Origin: Saprospiraceae bacterium
Lineage (GTDB): Bacteria; Bacteroidota; Bacteroidia; Chitinophagales; Saprospiraceae
DNA: 64,000 nucleotides
Assembly: GCA_022842725.1 (NCBI GenBank)
Contig: JALHOZ010000002.1
Location: 183,431-247,430, forward strand
Reading direction: 5' to 3'
Shown: piece after piece, positions 43,854 to 55,900 of the stretch
Numbering within the stretch: the stretch's first letter is position 1
Layout of the letters: the number at the start of each line of letters is the position of its first letter
The notes under the pieces: model-generated
What the model saw: the letters and a program-made list of their open reading frames with translations, nothing else
Database searches by the model: none
What the model was told of the DNA's origin: nothing
Translations under genes and position numbers: made by a program

Positions 43854-45791
43854 TTACAAGGTTTCTTTGAGCCATTTGTAAAATTCTCTTTGCCATAACA
43901 AACCGTTTTGTGGTTTCATCACCCAATGGTTTTCGTCCGGAAGATACAACAAACGACTTTTTATTCCTTTGACCTGCGCAGCTGTAAAAGCTTCCAAACC
44001 CTGGCCGATAGGAATTCTGTAGTCCTTCTCTCCCTGAATAATCAGGATCGGTGTATTCCATTTGTCTACCCTGGATGCCGGATTAAAGGTTGTATAAGCC
44101 TCAATATTTTTTTTGTCCCAATAGGGTCCTCCAAAATCATAATTTACAAAAAAGGTTTCTTCTGTTGAGCCATACATGCTTTGTGTATTAAATGCTCCGC
44201 AATGTGAGATAAAACTACTGAATCTCCCTTCATGAATGCCTGCCAGATAAAACACAGAATACCCACCGTAACTGGCACCTATGGCTCCCCTTCTTTTTTT
44301 ATCCACGTACGACTCTTTTGAGATGTCGTCTATTGCGGACAGATAATCCTGAATATTTTGTCCACCCCAATCTTTGCTGATCTGATGATTCCATTCAACA
44401 CCGAATCCCGGCATACCTCTTCTGTTTGGTGCTACGACAATATATCCCTGAGCTGCCATCAGTTGGAAATTCCATCTGAAAGAGTAAAACTGACTTAAAG
44501 CGGATTGTGGTCCTCCCTGACAGTACAAAAGGGTGGGGTATTTTTTATTCGGATCAAAATCAGGTGGATAAACCACCCACACCAACATTTGTTTTTTATC
44601 GGTAGTAGTCACATACCTCCTTTCTACCTTTGACTTTGCTATCAGATTATACTTTTTGGTATTGACCGTTGTGATTTGTTTCCAGGTGATATCTTTAAGG
44701 TTGATACTATAAATTTCAGGAGCTGTATTCATATCAGTACGGGTGACGTAGATGTTTCCGTTCATTTCTCCTATGAGCGAAGTAATGTCCCACTCACCTT
44801 TGGTGATTTGTTCGACTTTGATATCTTTTTCGCTCTTTTTCGGAAGGTTGACTGAAAATAATTGAATGGTCCCGTCGACCGGTGCATTAAAATATATTTT
44901 ATCTTCACTTTTTGCCCACAAAAAATTACTTACTGTTCCATCCCAGTTTTTGGTCAGGTTTACATGTTTTTGGTCGATAATGACTATAATATCATTTTTA
45001 TCGGCCTCAAATCCCGGAGTTTTCATCTGAAGGTAGGCGAGCTGACCTTTGGAATTAAACATCGGGTGGGTGTCATAACCCTTATTATCAAAAGTCAGAT
45101 TTTTGATCTGACCGTCAGCAATAAAATACTGATATAAATCTGTATTTGTGCTTTGCATCGCGACGGTACCTTTTTCTTTTTTACAAACATAAACTATACT
45201 TTTTCCATCAGGATGCCAGACGTAATCTTCATCCCCTCCAAAAGGTTTTGTAGGACTGTGGTAAGGTTCGTTCGCCATGATGTCCGTGGCCATATCTGCG
45301 CCTTCAGCAGTAGATTTCAACATGATGTGGTTGTATTTCCCATCTGCCCACGTGTCCCAATGGCGATATCCGAGTTGATCGTAAATCTGTCCGGAAGTTT
45401 TTGACAAATCAGGATAAATGTCCTTTCCCAAAATTTTTTCTACGGCTACTTCTTTGTGGGAAAGTATGTATTTACCATCCGGAGAAATATTTTTATTTTT
45501 CAGATATTCATCAGGTTTTTCGACATCCAATTGTGCTCCGGTAGAGAGGTTGACCATAAAATATCGGGACGAAAACGAATTGTCTTCCATTTTTGGGGTG
45601 GACACTTTGTAAACCAGATGGTTGTTGTCTTTTGAAAAACCGAGAGCTGAAACCCTACCAAGTTGCCAAAGAATTTCAGGAGTCAGACCAACTTGTCCCT
45701 GACCTGATGCTGCCTGAAGTCTTTGTGGATTATTTTGTGCGGACAGCCAGGAAGACGATAAAAATAAAAGAAAAAATATTACTTTTTGCAT
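43854..45791 (-). CDS. Secreted S9-family serine peptidase (dipeptidyl/acylaminoacyl peptidase type)
   Basis: The signal peptide MQKVIFFLLFLSSSWLSAQ is followed by a seven- or eight-bladed beta-propeller region (about residues 40-390) and the alpha/beta-hydrolase domain (about 400-645). The catalytic Ser is in GASYGG (Ser about 507), Asp in GEKDYR (about 590) and His in DENHWV (about 622). Length and layout fit dipeptidyl-peptidase-IV-like or acylaminoacyl-peptidase-like enzymes of Bacteroidota, which degrade peptides in the periplasm. It is transcribed toward the polysaccharide locus and ends at the shared terminator. The 250-base upstream gap (45792-46041) shows no clear promoter match. Confidence 0.92.
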   Translation of the reverse strand: MQKVIFFLLFLSSSWLSAQNNPQRLQAASGQGQVGLTPEILWQLGRVSALGFSKDNNHLVYKVSTPKMEDNSFSSRYFMVNLSTGAQLDVEKPDEYLKNKNISPDGKYILSHKEVAVEKILGKDIYPDLSKTSGQIYDQLGYRHWDTWADGKYNHIMLKSTAEGADMATDIMANEPYHSPTKPFGGDEDYVWHPDGKSIVYVCKKEKGTVAMQSTNTDLYQYFIADGQIKNLTFDNKGYDTHPMFNSKGQLAYLQMKTPGFEADKNDIIVIIDQKHVNLTKNWDGTVSNFLWAKSEDKIYFNAPVDGTIQLFSVNLPKKSEKDIKVEQITKGEWDITSLIGEMNGNIYVTRTDMNTAPEIYSINLKDITWKQITTVNTKKYNLIAKSKVERRYVTTTDKKQMLVWVVYPPDFDPNKKYPTLLYCQGGPQSALSQFYSFRWNFQLMAAQGYIVVAPNRRGMPGFGVEWNHQISKDWGGQNIQDYLSAIDDISKESYVDKKRRGAIGASYGGYSVFYLAGIHEGRFSSFISHCGAFNTQSMYGSTEETFFVNYDFGGPYWDKKNIEAYTTFNPASRVDKWNTPILIIQGEKDYRIPIGQGLEAFTAAQVKGIKSRLLYLPDENHWVMKPQNGLLWQREFYKWLKETL

Positions 45792-46041
45792 AATAATGAT
45801 TGTTGTGAATGTTCAATGTTTATATAGGATACAGACTTATTATAAAATATTCATTTTGCATGGTCCAAGGTTGTTCAAATGCAACTGCTTATCGAACGAA
45901 AAAGATAAGTATTGAATTGTATACCAAGTTTTTAATCCTTGTGCGAAGGTATACATTTTTTTAAAAACCAGACTAAAAGTTGAGACTTGTCATCTATCAT
46001 TTTTGTTTTGAAAAAGATTACCTGACACAAATATTTGATGA

Positions 46042-49000
46042 TTACTGAAAGACTATAGCGGCATATTTTATTCCTTTGGATGTGTGTAATATGATGTAGT
46101 ACATGCCTTTCGGGTATGCTAACAGAGAAATATCCCGGTGGAAGGCATTATCATATTTTTGAATGATAAATTTTTGAATTTCTTTGCCTTGTGCATCTAA
46201 AATGGTGGCCGGTATCTGATATTCTGTGAGGTCTGTGTTTATCATACATATGTGATAGAATCCTGTTCCCGGATTCGGGTTTATCTGAATGGATTTTTTC
46301 AAATCAGAATCTGAAACACTACTCTGAAAATCAAGCACAACGGATGCTTCAGTAATACAAATACCGTCGGCTGTTTTCACCACAATTTTGTAAAGTCCCG
46401 GTAACAGATTTTCAAACAAAAAAGAATTCTGAAAAGAAATTCCACCGTCTATACTATATAAATAGGGTGCTGTGCCTCCGGTGACCACGATAAAAATGGA
46501 TCCGTCGTTTGTAACGGCAGAAGATGCAGGAGTATTGTTGAATGTTAAAACCAAAGCACATCCTGATTCCACACAAAAATCATTGGTAGAAATGTCAAAA
46601 AATGCCCCATCGTTTTCAAAGACCAAATTATTTGAAGCATCGTACATTTCTACAAAACCTTCTCCAAAATCGCAACAAATACCGTCATCAAGTGCATCGA
46701 GGATCGTAAATGTATAACACGTTTCGGGTTGGAGACACAACTCGGTTTCTACAGGTTGTAAGGCTGCAGAATAGGGACCTCCGGATGCAATGACTTCATT
46801 GTTGTTGTTTTCTGATGTAATAAACCAGGTGGTTTCATCAGGATATTCGTCCGTATGGATGATGAGCCTGTATAAAACAGATTGGGTATCATAATTAAGA
46901 ATAGAAGACGCTACATTATCTGTTGTGTTTTTTTCTGATTCATCATTGGTTTTAGTGAGAATCAAATCAACCGCATTATCTCCATCAGATAAACCGGAAG
47001 TCGGGTAAGCCAGAGAAACTGATTGATTAGGAGAGAGATTCACTATAAAAACCGTAGTGTCGACAGGCTGGCCATTAACTTTTAATTCAACTTCAGCCGA
47101 AGTCAGGTTTTGCAATCCGACATTTTGAATAGAAAATGGAATGGAATAATCATTTTTACAAAAAGATGCGGAGGTTATGTCGTTGATTTTTCCGTCGAGT
47201 TCTGCGTAATGGTTAATGGTCATCCGTAGGGTGTCATTTCTTTGATTTTCGTCATTTGTCAGGGTAGTGACGATCATGATGTCATAGGGTCCGAATGCAG
47301 CAAAATCATAGGCTGCAGCAAAATTAACCACTTTGACCTGACCTTCTTTCAAAGTGTCTTCCACCAGTAAAGTTTCCCGTTTTGCACCATTGATAAACAA
47401 ATCCATTTGTATATCAAACACGTCTCTCAATCCGGCGTTAAGGATATTTGTTGTTATGATTTCAGCGTTAGTGAGGTTGTGACCTGTGACCGGATTTTGA
47501 AGGGTGACAGGTCTTACATCAACCTGGTTTTTTTGCAATTGAAATGCCACAATCCGGGTTTTGGAATTTTCAATTCCACCTGCATATTCTGTTGTATACC
47601 AAAATGTCAGTTCGTCGACCGGATCGATTCCCATTTGGGCATAATCGCCAAATCTCCCGGAACTTTCGATGTGGGTTGTACCGTCCACCACGTGAACTTC
47701 ATCTACACTCATAATACCGGGAGGATCACTTAAAAATCTGCCGGTATAACGTATGCCTACGTAAGAATTTTCGCTGGAAACATTATATCCCATGCCGATA
47801 TTGCCGTTTTTATCGATTGCTATCGAACTCATAAATCTGTCCAGGCCATCCGGAGCATAGGTGCCTTCCTGAAAGATAAACCATTCAGAACCGGGGTTTT
47901 TTCGGAGTTCCATCCATCGGATACCGGATTGATTTTCGCCATTCGTGACATCAGTTACAAAACTCAGAACCAGAGACTCATGTGTGCCGAAACTTCTGAA
48001 CATCGGTACATTCATAATGACTTCAGGGATGGCATCAAGTCCGTCGCCGTTTAGTTGAGGAACACATGCAAAACCAACACCTTCGGAACTACAGGGATAA
48101 CCATCATAAGGAGTGGTAACCAGACTGACCTGTGTAATGTTGGTGGCATTTTGATTTTCCCAATTGATATCAAAAAGATATAATTCAAGCATATCTTCCG
48201 AAACCTCTCCCCAGGATGAATCATTAAGCCTCATCACCATAGGTCTGGAATCTGCCGGCATAATTTTTCCTGCAAAATCTACCGGAGTTGTTACAAAAAA
48301 GCCTGCTTCGGTATTTTCAGAACCTGTAATTTCAATTCTTTGCATGATGACTTCATCAGCACCGGCGTATAAAGAATCCTTTTGAATGAAATAATTGTGT
48401 AATACTCCGGGGCCTTCTTCATTGGTCGTGATGACAATACTGTTTGGCCAGATGGCATATTTGGGGTAATCAGGAAAAGTTGGTGTGGCAAATTCATAAG
48501 CGGTATAACTTCCCAAAGGATCTTCATTGTCTGAAATGGCGATCAGTACCAAAGCGGGATCGTCAAATTCAGTAATCATCCAACGGTTTTCGGTTTCATC
48601 GTATAATATGATCGGGTCACCGGCACCTGACCTGCCAAATTCTGTCCATAAAACATTAGAAGCAAACTTTTCCAATAATGTTCCGGTCAAATCAAAAACG
48701 CCAATTTCTGTTGCATTAATCGCCTGTACATAGTGGGTTGTGCCAACATCTCCGGTAGGATCATGCGGACTGCCGAAAGCGGAAAATATCCCGTCAATAT
48801 TAATAATCGGATCATTTTGAACGGTCCCCGGTTCCAACTGACGGATAGGATCGGGTCCCTGATGTTCTTTTTCAGGTGACAAAATATTGCGGTATTCCCT
48901 GCCTTTAAAATTGTCAGGTCTTTTTTTATTTATTTTCCTGATTGATTTTGCAAAAGAACCTGAACTTTCATATGTGAGTATTGTCTTCAAAGTTTTTGTT

Positions 49001-49113
49001 TTACCTAACTTAATCAGACGTGTTGCCGTAACTTTAAAAGGATCATTGCCGGAAAATCCGGGAACAGACAGAAAGAACGTACAAAAAAACAGAAGAATAA
49101 GATTTTTAGACAT
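46042..49113 (-). CDS. Large T9SS-secreted surface protein with C-terminal sorting domain
   Basis: A signal peptide (MSKNLILLFFCTFFLSVPGFSG) begins at ATG 49113; a TTG six bases upstream is less likely. The first 500 residues look like a beta-propeller built from short strand pairs (for example DPIILYDETENRWMITEF). Then CARDB-like or other Ig-like modules follow (about 530-760: ITTNILNAGLRDVFDIQ and PFSIQNVGLQNLTSAEV). A SprB-like segment near 900-935 reads APYLYSIDGGISFQ. The last 80 residues, with IQINPNPGTGFYHI, form a type A T9SS sorting domain. The protein is therefore exported through the outer membrane and probably anchored or released. No enzymatic motif is seen. A small lipoprotein gene lies 14 bases upstream in the same direction. 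Confidence 0.85.
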   Translation of the reverse strand: MSKNLILLFFCTFFLSVPGFSGNDPFKVTATRLIKLGKTKTLKTILTYESSGSFAKSIRKINKKRPDNFKGREYRNILSPEKEHQGPDPIRQLEPGTVQNDPIINIDGIFSAFGSPHDPTGDVGTTHYVQAINATEIGVFDLTGTLLEKFASNVLWTEFGRSGAGDPIILYDETENRWMITEFDDPALVLIAISDNEDPLGSYTAYEFATPTFPDYPKYAIWPNSIVITTNEEGPGVLHNYFIQKDSLYAGADEVIMQRIEITGSENTEAGFFVTTPVDFAGKIMPADSRPMVMRLNDSSWGEVSEDMLELYLFDINWENQNATNITQVSLVTTPYDGYPCSSEGVGFACVPQLNGDGLDAIPEVIMNVPMFRSFGTHESLVLSFVTDVTNGENQSGIRWMELRKNPGSEWFIFQEGTYAPDGLDRFMSSIAIDKNGNIGMGYNVSSENSYVGIRYTGRFLSDPPGIMSVDEVHVVDGTTHIESSGRFGDYAQMGIDPVDELTFWYTTEYAGGIENSKTRIVAFQLQKNQVDVRPVTLQNPVTGHNLTNAEIITTNILNAGLRDVFDIQMDLFINGAKRETLLVEDTLKEGQVKVVNFAAAYDFAAFGPYDIMIVTTLTNDENQRNDTLRMTINHYAELDGKINDITSASFCKNDYSIPFSIQNVGLQNLTSAEVELKVNGQPVDTTVFIVNLSPNQSVSLAYPTSGLSDGDNAVDLILTKTNDESEKNTTDNVASSILNYDTQSVLYRLIIHTDEYPDETTWFITSENNNNEVIASGGPYSAALQPVETELCLQPETCYTFTILDALDDGICCDFGEGFVEMYDASNNLVFENDGAFFDISTNDFCVESGCALVLTFNNTPASSAVTNDGSIFIVVTGGTAPYLYSIDGGISFQNSFLFENLLPGLYKIVVKTADGICITEASVVLDFQSSVSDSDLKKSIQINPNPGTGFYHICMINTDLTEYQIPATILDAQGKEIQKFIIQKYDNAFHRDISLLAYPKGMYYIILHTSKGIKYAAIVFQ

Positions 49114-49127
49114 GTGCAAAACTTTGA

Positions 49128-49478
49128 TTATTTAGGTATTGATGTTTTAGATTTTTTTGAATTGACCGAATTTGTTTTCGACAACGTTGAGGATGAAAAA
49201 GAAATTACAAAGGGAAAATTTTTTAGGAAATCTTCAATCTCTGTCAGGTTTTTTTCACCTTTCGTTACAGTAATGAGCCATTCATTTTTGGTTTTATTAA
49301 CCTTTTTCACATCTTTTAAGAAAAAATGAGGTAAAAAATCGTCTTGGTTGGGTTCATAATTTTTTGTACATAAAATTACATATTTAATGAATTCCTGAGT
49401 GTTTTCTGTTTTCTGTGATTTACAGTTAAAAAAAGAAATACTAAAAAAAATTATACATAAACAGGAAGAAAAATTCAT
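49128..49478 (-). CDS. Small lipoprotein of unknown function
   Basis: This is a 116-residue protein. The N-terminus has a hydrophobic stretch ending in SFFNC (Cys19), which fits a lipoprotein signal, followed by a Lys/Asn-rich chain. The rest, EFIKYVILCTKNYEPNQDD and ITVTKGEKNLTEIEDFLKN, matches nothing I recognise. The ATG at 49478 is preferred; a TTG six bases upstream is also in frame. It precedes the T9SS protein by 14 bases and shares the promoter candidate at 49538-49566, so both are probably co-transcribed. Confidence 0.6.
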   Translation of the reverse strand: MNFSSCLCIIFFSISFFNCKSQKTENTQEFIKYVILCTKNYEPNQDDFLPHFFLKDVKKVNKTKNEWLITVTKGEKNLTEIEDFLKNFPFVISFSSSTLSKTNSVNSKKSKTSIPK

Positions 49479-49537
49479 GGTCAAAAGAAAATTTTAAACA
49501 GGGTGTATGAGTAAAATGCGAATATCACATTTTGACA

Positions 49538-49566
49538 CAAACATAAAAAAGAATTTTTAAAATCAA
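49538..49566 (-). promoter_or_regulatory. Bacteroidota-type promoter for the small lipoprotein and T9SS protein
   Basis: On the minus strand the -7 element TATGTTTG (49545-49538) matches TAnnTTTG exactly. A TTG (49566-49564) stands 18 bases upstream as the -33 element. The start codon is about 60 bases downstream of the -7 element. The pair is well placed, but promoter function is inferred from the consensus. Confidence 0.5.
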
Positions 49567-49871
49567 TATGATTACTGTAAAATAATCTGTTTGTGTCATC
49601 AAGAAGTCTTAGTTTGATAGGGTCAAATCAAGTATGTGTTTGTGTTTATAATTATGTAAACATAGAAAGGTGTTTCTTTTTTTGTGAGTCAAAGTCTGGT
49701 TAAACTGTTGGGACAAGGTCTTCAAAGGTTTTTGTTATGGTGCCGGAGGATAGCTTTGTTTTTATGAAAATTGTATAGGAAAAGAAATATATATAAAACT
49801 GACGTTTTCAATAGTATACACATAAAAATTTAAAAATGTATTATAAAACAGCAAAATATATATGATAAATT

Positions 49872-49901
49872 TTTGTAATATGTATAAGATTTGTAGTTTT
49901 G
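49872..49901 (+). promoter_or_regulatory. Bacteroidota-type promoter for the giant T9SS protein
   Basis: The -33 element TTTG (49872-49875) is followed by 18 bases and then the -7 element TAGTTTTG (49894-49901), an exact TAnnTTTG match. The start codon is 85 bases downstream. It is divergent from the promoter at 49538-49566. The DNA between them (about 49567-49871) holds no gene and no further structure that I can see. Confidence 0.55.
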
Positions 49902-49986
49902 CACCGGAATAGGTTTATCCTGTTCGTTTTGCCCAAGGACAGTAATTAATGATTCGGATTTTTCTCAAAGTAAAAAATTGTTAATT

Positions 49987-52900
49987 ATGTCATTTTTACA
50001 AAAACCTCAAAGGTTTATGAGTCATGTCAGGTTACTTATGATGATGATTGTCGTTATGACAATCGGTATAAGTTACAATCTGAACGCTCAATGCCAGGAC
50101 GAAACGGCTTATACCAGTGTAATGAACACAGGTAATCAACCGTGGACCGGTCAGTTGGCCATGCAGTTTGCCACTTCCAATCACATTGAAATCACACATC
50201 TCGGAGTATTCGATGATGCTGCAGTGGAAGGTATTTCCGGTTCTGTTTCAGTTGGAATTATTGATGCAACAGGCACATCAACTGTTGTCGGTCCTGTTTC
50301 CATTACAGGGACTTCCGGTACACTAAACGGAAGATTCAGAATGGTTCAGCTGGTTTCACCTGTTGTACTTCCACCGGGATCTTATCACATAGTAGCAGTA
50401 GGTTTTAGTGCTTCAGACCGAAACGGAAATGCAGGTTTAGGTGGAGGAAGTGCCACCGGGCTTTCAGCTTCACCGGTAATTTCATTTGGTTCCAATATTT
50501 TTAACGGTACGACCACATGGACAGGCACAATAACGGGTACAACCGATGGCGGTCCAACGGGCAGGTATCATGCAGGAACTTTTAATTTTGATGTAGTCAC
50601 ACCGGAAATATCCTCTTCGGTTTTAGGAACTCCGATTTCCAATCCGGGACCTTTATTATTGACTAATGCAATTTGTAATGTTAATAATAATGTTGTTGCA
50701 ACTGACATTGTACAAACAAACGTCAGTGACAATCCTTTTTTATTGATAGAGATAACAAATTCCTTAAACATCAATCTTGCTGGTGGAGGACCCGGGGGAG
50801 ATCTTGACAGATTGGATGATCTTCCTTTGGATGGTCCATTGGCTACTATCGGTACTACCTGGCAGAATTTTATTGATGATATCAGATTACAGGCAGGTGC
50901 CCAATGGGGATTTGTAGAAATCAGAATCACACCATATACCGATATAGATGGTTCGGACGATTTTAATTTAGGAGATTGTACAGGCACACCTATTGAACTG
51001 AGATTTAATGTTCAGCCGGTACCTCAGGTAATAGCTACTTATGTAAATCCTACGGCTCTGGGTGGTGAAATCTGTTCCGGAGAAACCGTTCAGGTAAATT
51101 TAAGTACCAACAATTTTCAATTGATCGGAGGAGGTGCGCCAACACCTGCTGATTACGAATATGAAATCGTTCAGATTAGATATAGTACAGATAACGGAGG
51201 TTCTTATCCTTTGGCAAATTCCGGCTATCCGGCTGGCCTTACCGGTGGTACATATACCGTAGGAGATATTATTTCTTCCGGATTGGCTCAGATTTCTGAA
51301 ACATTGACAAATACTACGGCAAGTCCTGTATATCTCAGATATCAGGTCGTTGCAAGATTGACCAATGATCCTTTTTGCGAAGATACACCTTTAAATATCA
51401 GAGTTGTAATCAACCCGAATCCGACAGCAGCAATCTCACCGGATCCGGCTGCAGTGTGTGCAGGAATTAACCTTGGATTGAATGGCAATCCAACAGGTGG
51501 CTCTGGTATTTATTCAACACATAGCTGGACGGGAGCAGGTGCAACATCTTTGAATGTTACCAATGCACAATCCGTAACTTTTAATAATGCGACACCGGGA
51601 AGTTATGCATTGACATACACGGTGACTGACGACAACGGTTGTTCAGGCAGTGATGTATTGAATGTTACGGTTCATGAAAATCCAACAGCAAATATTACAC
51701 CGGAACCGGCAGAAGCCTGTATCCTTACAGATATTCAATTGAACGGAAATCCGGCTAATGGAACCACACCTTATACCCATTCGTGGACAGGTGCAGGATC
51801 GCCCTATTTAAATAATACAGCTATCGTCAACCCGATATTTAATCATAATGTCCTGGGACCTTATGAAGTTACCTATACTGTTACAGACAACAACGGATGT
51901 ATAGGTTCAGATGTATTGACGATTAATCTAACTGATACTGCACCTCCGGTCATCAATTGTCCGGCAGGTCCTGTAGTTATGAATACAGATACAGACAGAT
52001 GTGATGCAGTGGTTTGTTTTCCTGTGACCACCAATGACGATTGTCCGTTTTTTACACCGGATGTTTTGGCAGGTCATACCTATCTGGGAGCCTTCGGAGG
52101 AAGTAAATATTTTGTTTCCAACGGTGTTTTATCCTGGGAGGCAGCAAATGCTGCAGCTGCGGCATTAGGTGGACAGTTGGTCAACATTTCAAGTGCTCAG
52201 GAACAAAATTATCTTGCAGGTCAGGTAACTAATGGTCCAACTTCTTTATTTTGGATCGGCTTAAGATATTCAAGAGCTTTGGGTGCTTATAAATGGTCCT
52301 CAGGTATTCCATTTGTATATACCAATTGGGCAGCCGGTGAGCCAAATCTGATAGGTTCGCATGACTATGTATTTTATTGGGATGCAAATTTCCCGTTGAT
52401 AAACGGATGGCACGATACACCGGCGAGTGTATTGAATGTTCCGGTTAACATGCGATATATCATCGAATTTTCAGGATTGCCTGAAAGACTTACAGCAGGA
52501 CTTCCAAGCGGTTCTATCTTCCCGTTGGGTGACAAGGAAGTCACTTATGAAACTGAAGATTCCGCTGGAAATACAGTAGAATGTACTTTTACGGTTACAG
52601 TGGAAGACAATCAAAACCCTGTTGTTGTTTGTCCTGCAGATGTAACGGTAAATCTTATGCCTTTAGAATGTGAAGGTGTAGCAAATTATATTGCAACAGC
52701 TACCGACAATTGTTCAGTAGGTTCCATCGACTACTCTATTCCTTCCGGATCTTTATTCCCGATTGGAATCAATCCGGTAACGGTGACGGCTACAGACGGA
52801 AGTGGAAATACAGCTGAATGTACTTTTAACGTTTGGATATATGATTATATCAATCCGAATCTGGCTTGTAAGCCGGTCAATATTTCGTTGGACGAAATTT

Positions 52901-55900
52901 GTTCGACTTCCATAGATCCGACAATATTCCTTACTGGATGGCAAGGGCCAAATCCGGATGATATTCTGATAGGATGTCTTGATAATTTTATCATCACCTT
53001 TATGACTGAAAATGGAACAGTAGTTCCGTTGGCAGATTTGAAAAAACATATCGGAAAGACACTCAGGGTTATGGTTTCACATACCATGCAGAGTTTCACC
53101 TGTTGGAATGTAGCATTAATTGAAGATAAATTCCCGCCACAGATTGATTGCAGAGACATCACAGTCAATTGTTTGGATGAAACAGATAATCTTGTTGTTG
53201 CTTTTGCCAGCGATAATTGTTTTGCCGAGCCTAAACTGGTTTATGAAACCTTTAATGTTTTGCCTTGTGAAGCCAACAATATCGGAAGAATCATCAGAAG
53301 ATATATAGCAGTAGACAAATTCGGCAATGAAAGTGAAGATACCTGTACAGCGACCATTTATCTCGAAAGATCAAATTTTGCAGGTATTGTTTCACCGGGA
53401 AATGCCAAATTACAATGTTCAGATAATTTTGTAAAAGATAATAAAGGATTTAATAGTCCTGCACCAAGTGAAACCGGTGTGCCGACTTACAACGGTCAGC
53501 CGATATTCCCGGTCAATTTGTTCAATACTTTGTATTGTAACGCAACGCTTGATTATGATGATGTAATCGTTTTTGATACACCATGTAAAAAAAGAATTGC
53601 AAGAACGTGGAAAATATTTGAATGGCATTGTTCCGGATTGGTTATTCACCCGATAGGCATGCCTCAGATGATTGACATTGTGGACGACACAGCACCGGTC
53701 ATTCCGATTGTTGCCAATCAAACCATGACCACAAGAACAAAAGCTTGTTCTGCAACAGCCACACTTCCGGCATTGAATATCACAGACAATTGTAATGGTG
53801 TCAAAACCGTAAACATCAATGTGTTTAATAACGGATCTCCGGTAGGTACATTGCCAACAAATGGTGGTGTCATAGAACTTCCTGTAGGAAATAATGTGAT
53901 TACGTATCAGGCAAGTGATAATTGTGGCAATACATCAACAAGAACGTATACCATCACTGTACGTGATGAAACCAATCCGATTGCTATATGTGATCAGTTT
54001 ACAACTGTGAGCATCAAAACCAATGGTTATACCGAAGTAACAGCAGTTGCCGTTGACGATGGAAGTTTTGACGAATGTAGTGCTGTCACTCTTGATTTAC
54101 AAAGAATGGAAGATCCTTGCGGTACCAATTACAATATAGGCTGGCACGAAAAAGTTGGTTTCTGTTGTATGGATGCCAATCAGTCCAGAATGGTAACCCT
54201 GAGAGTGAGAGATGCAGGAGGCAGAGAAAATTTATGTATGGTCACAGTCAATGTTCAGGAAAAAGTGAATCCAACAATTTCTTGTCCTGCAGACAGAACG
54301 ATCACCGATTGTACATTTACTTTTGATCCGAACAATCTTGATTTTTATTTCGGAGCAGCAGTTATTACAGACAATTGTCCGGCTAATAATACGGTGGATC
54401 ACGAATACGACGATCAGAGAAATCAGTGCGGCGTTGGTTTGTTGGTAAGATCTTTTGAAGTATTGAGCGGAGGAACATCTTTCGGAGCTTGTACTCAAAC
54501 GATTACTTTCAGAAATAGCAATCCTTTTGACGGATTTGATCCGTTACAATTGAACTGGCCTGATAATTATACAGCAGTAAATCAATGTAATATTTTGAAT
54601 CTTGAACCGGAATTTTTGCCTGCAGGATTTAATCGTCCGGTGATCACTCAGGATGCTTGTGACAGAGTAGGTTTCACCAAAGAAGATTTGGTATTCCCTT
54701 TCACCACAAACGGAGCTTGTTTTAAAATCATCAGAAAATGGACCGTTATTGATTGGTGCCAAACAGACAGCAACGGAGATTATCTGACATGGACACATGA
54801 GCAGGAAATCAAAGTTATGGACAATACAGCACCATTGATTACCAGCCCTGATACTTCAAGATTGGCTTTGTCTTATGATGCAAATTGCCTTGGAGCCAAT
54901 ATCGTTTTGACTGCAAGTGCTGAGGATTGTACTCCTGAAGAAGAATTGTCCTGGAATTATACCATCCTTGACGCAGCAGGTGACTTTTATGATGAAGGTA
55001 ATACCAATGATGCCAGCGGATATTTCCCGATCGGAGATTATACCATTGAGTTTGTCGTTGAAGACAGATGTGGTAATCAGGCGACAACCGGATATACCTT
55101 TGAAATCATCAATGCCAAAACAGCAACACCGATCTGTTTTAATGATTTGAGTGCTGACCTGGTTGTCATGGATATGGATAATAATGGTACACCGGACACT
55201 GCGATGGTGGAAATAAATGCAGAAAGATTTAATAACCACAGTTACCATAGTTGTTATCCGAATGATCCTTTGATCTTCAGTTTTTCACCTGATGTAAATG
55301 ATAATGTTCGAACTTTTGGATGTACCGATATAGGATTGCAACCGATAACCATGTACGTTACCGATATCAACGGCAATCAGGCATACTGCAGTACCAATAT
55401 ATTGATAACCAATAATGATCCTGCTTATACTTGTACCGGTAACATCGTTTCAGGAGCCATTTACGGAAGAGTTGCTACCGAAAACAATCAAGCCATTCAG
55501 GAAGTATCTGTCAAACTTGACGGTACAGAATTGGATACTCAAATGACAGGCGAGACCGGAGAATACAATTTCGGAGAATTGCCGTTAGGTGGTAATTACG
55601 GAGTGACACCAAACAAAGATGTGGATCATGACAATGGCGTTTCAACACTGGATATTGTAATGATTCAAAGACATATTTTAGGAATTGAAAAATTGCCGAG
55701 CACGTATAAGTATTTAGCTGCAGATGTCAATAATGACCAAAAAATCAATTCTCTGGATTTGGTAGAATTGAGAAAAATAGTTTTGGGAACACAAATGACC
55801 TTTAAAAACAATACAAGCTGGAGATTTGTCGAAGAAAACTTTGAGTTTCTTGACCCTTCCAGCCCGTTACAATTGTTTATTCCGGGAATGTGTGCTATAT

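Noticed and set aside
43854..44061. Small minus-strand frame within the S9 peptidase gene
   Set aside because: It is a shadow of the peptidase gene in another phase.
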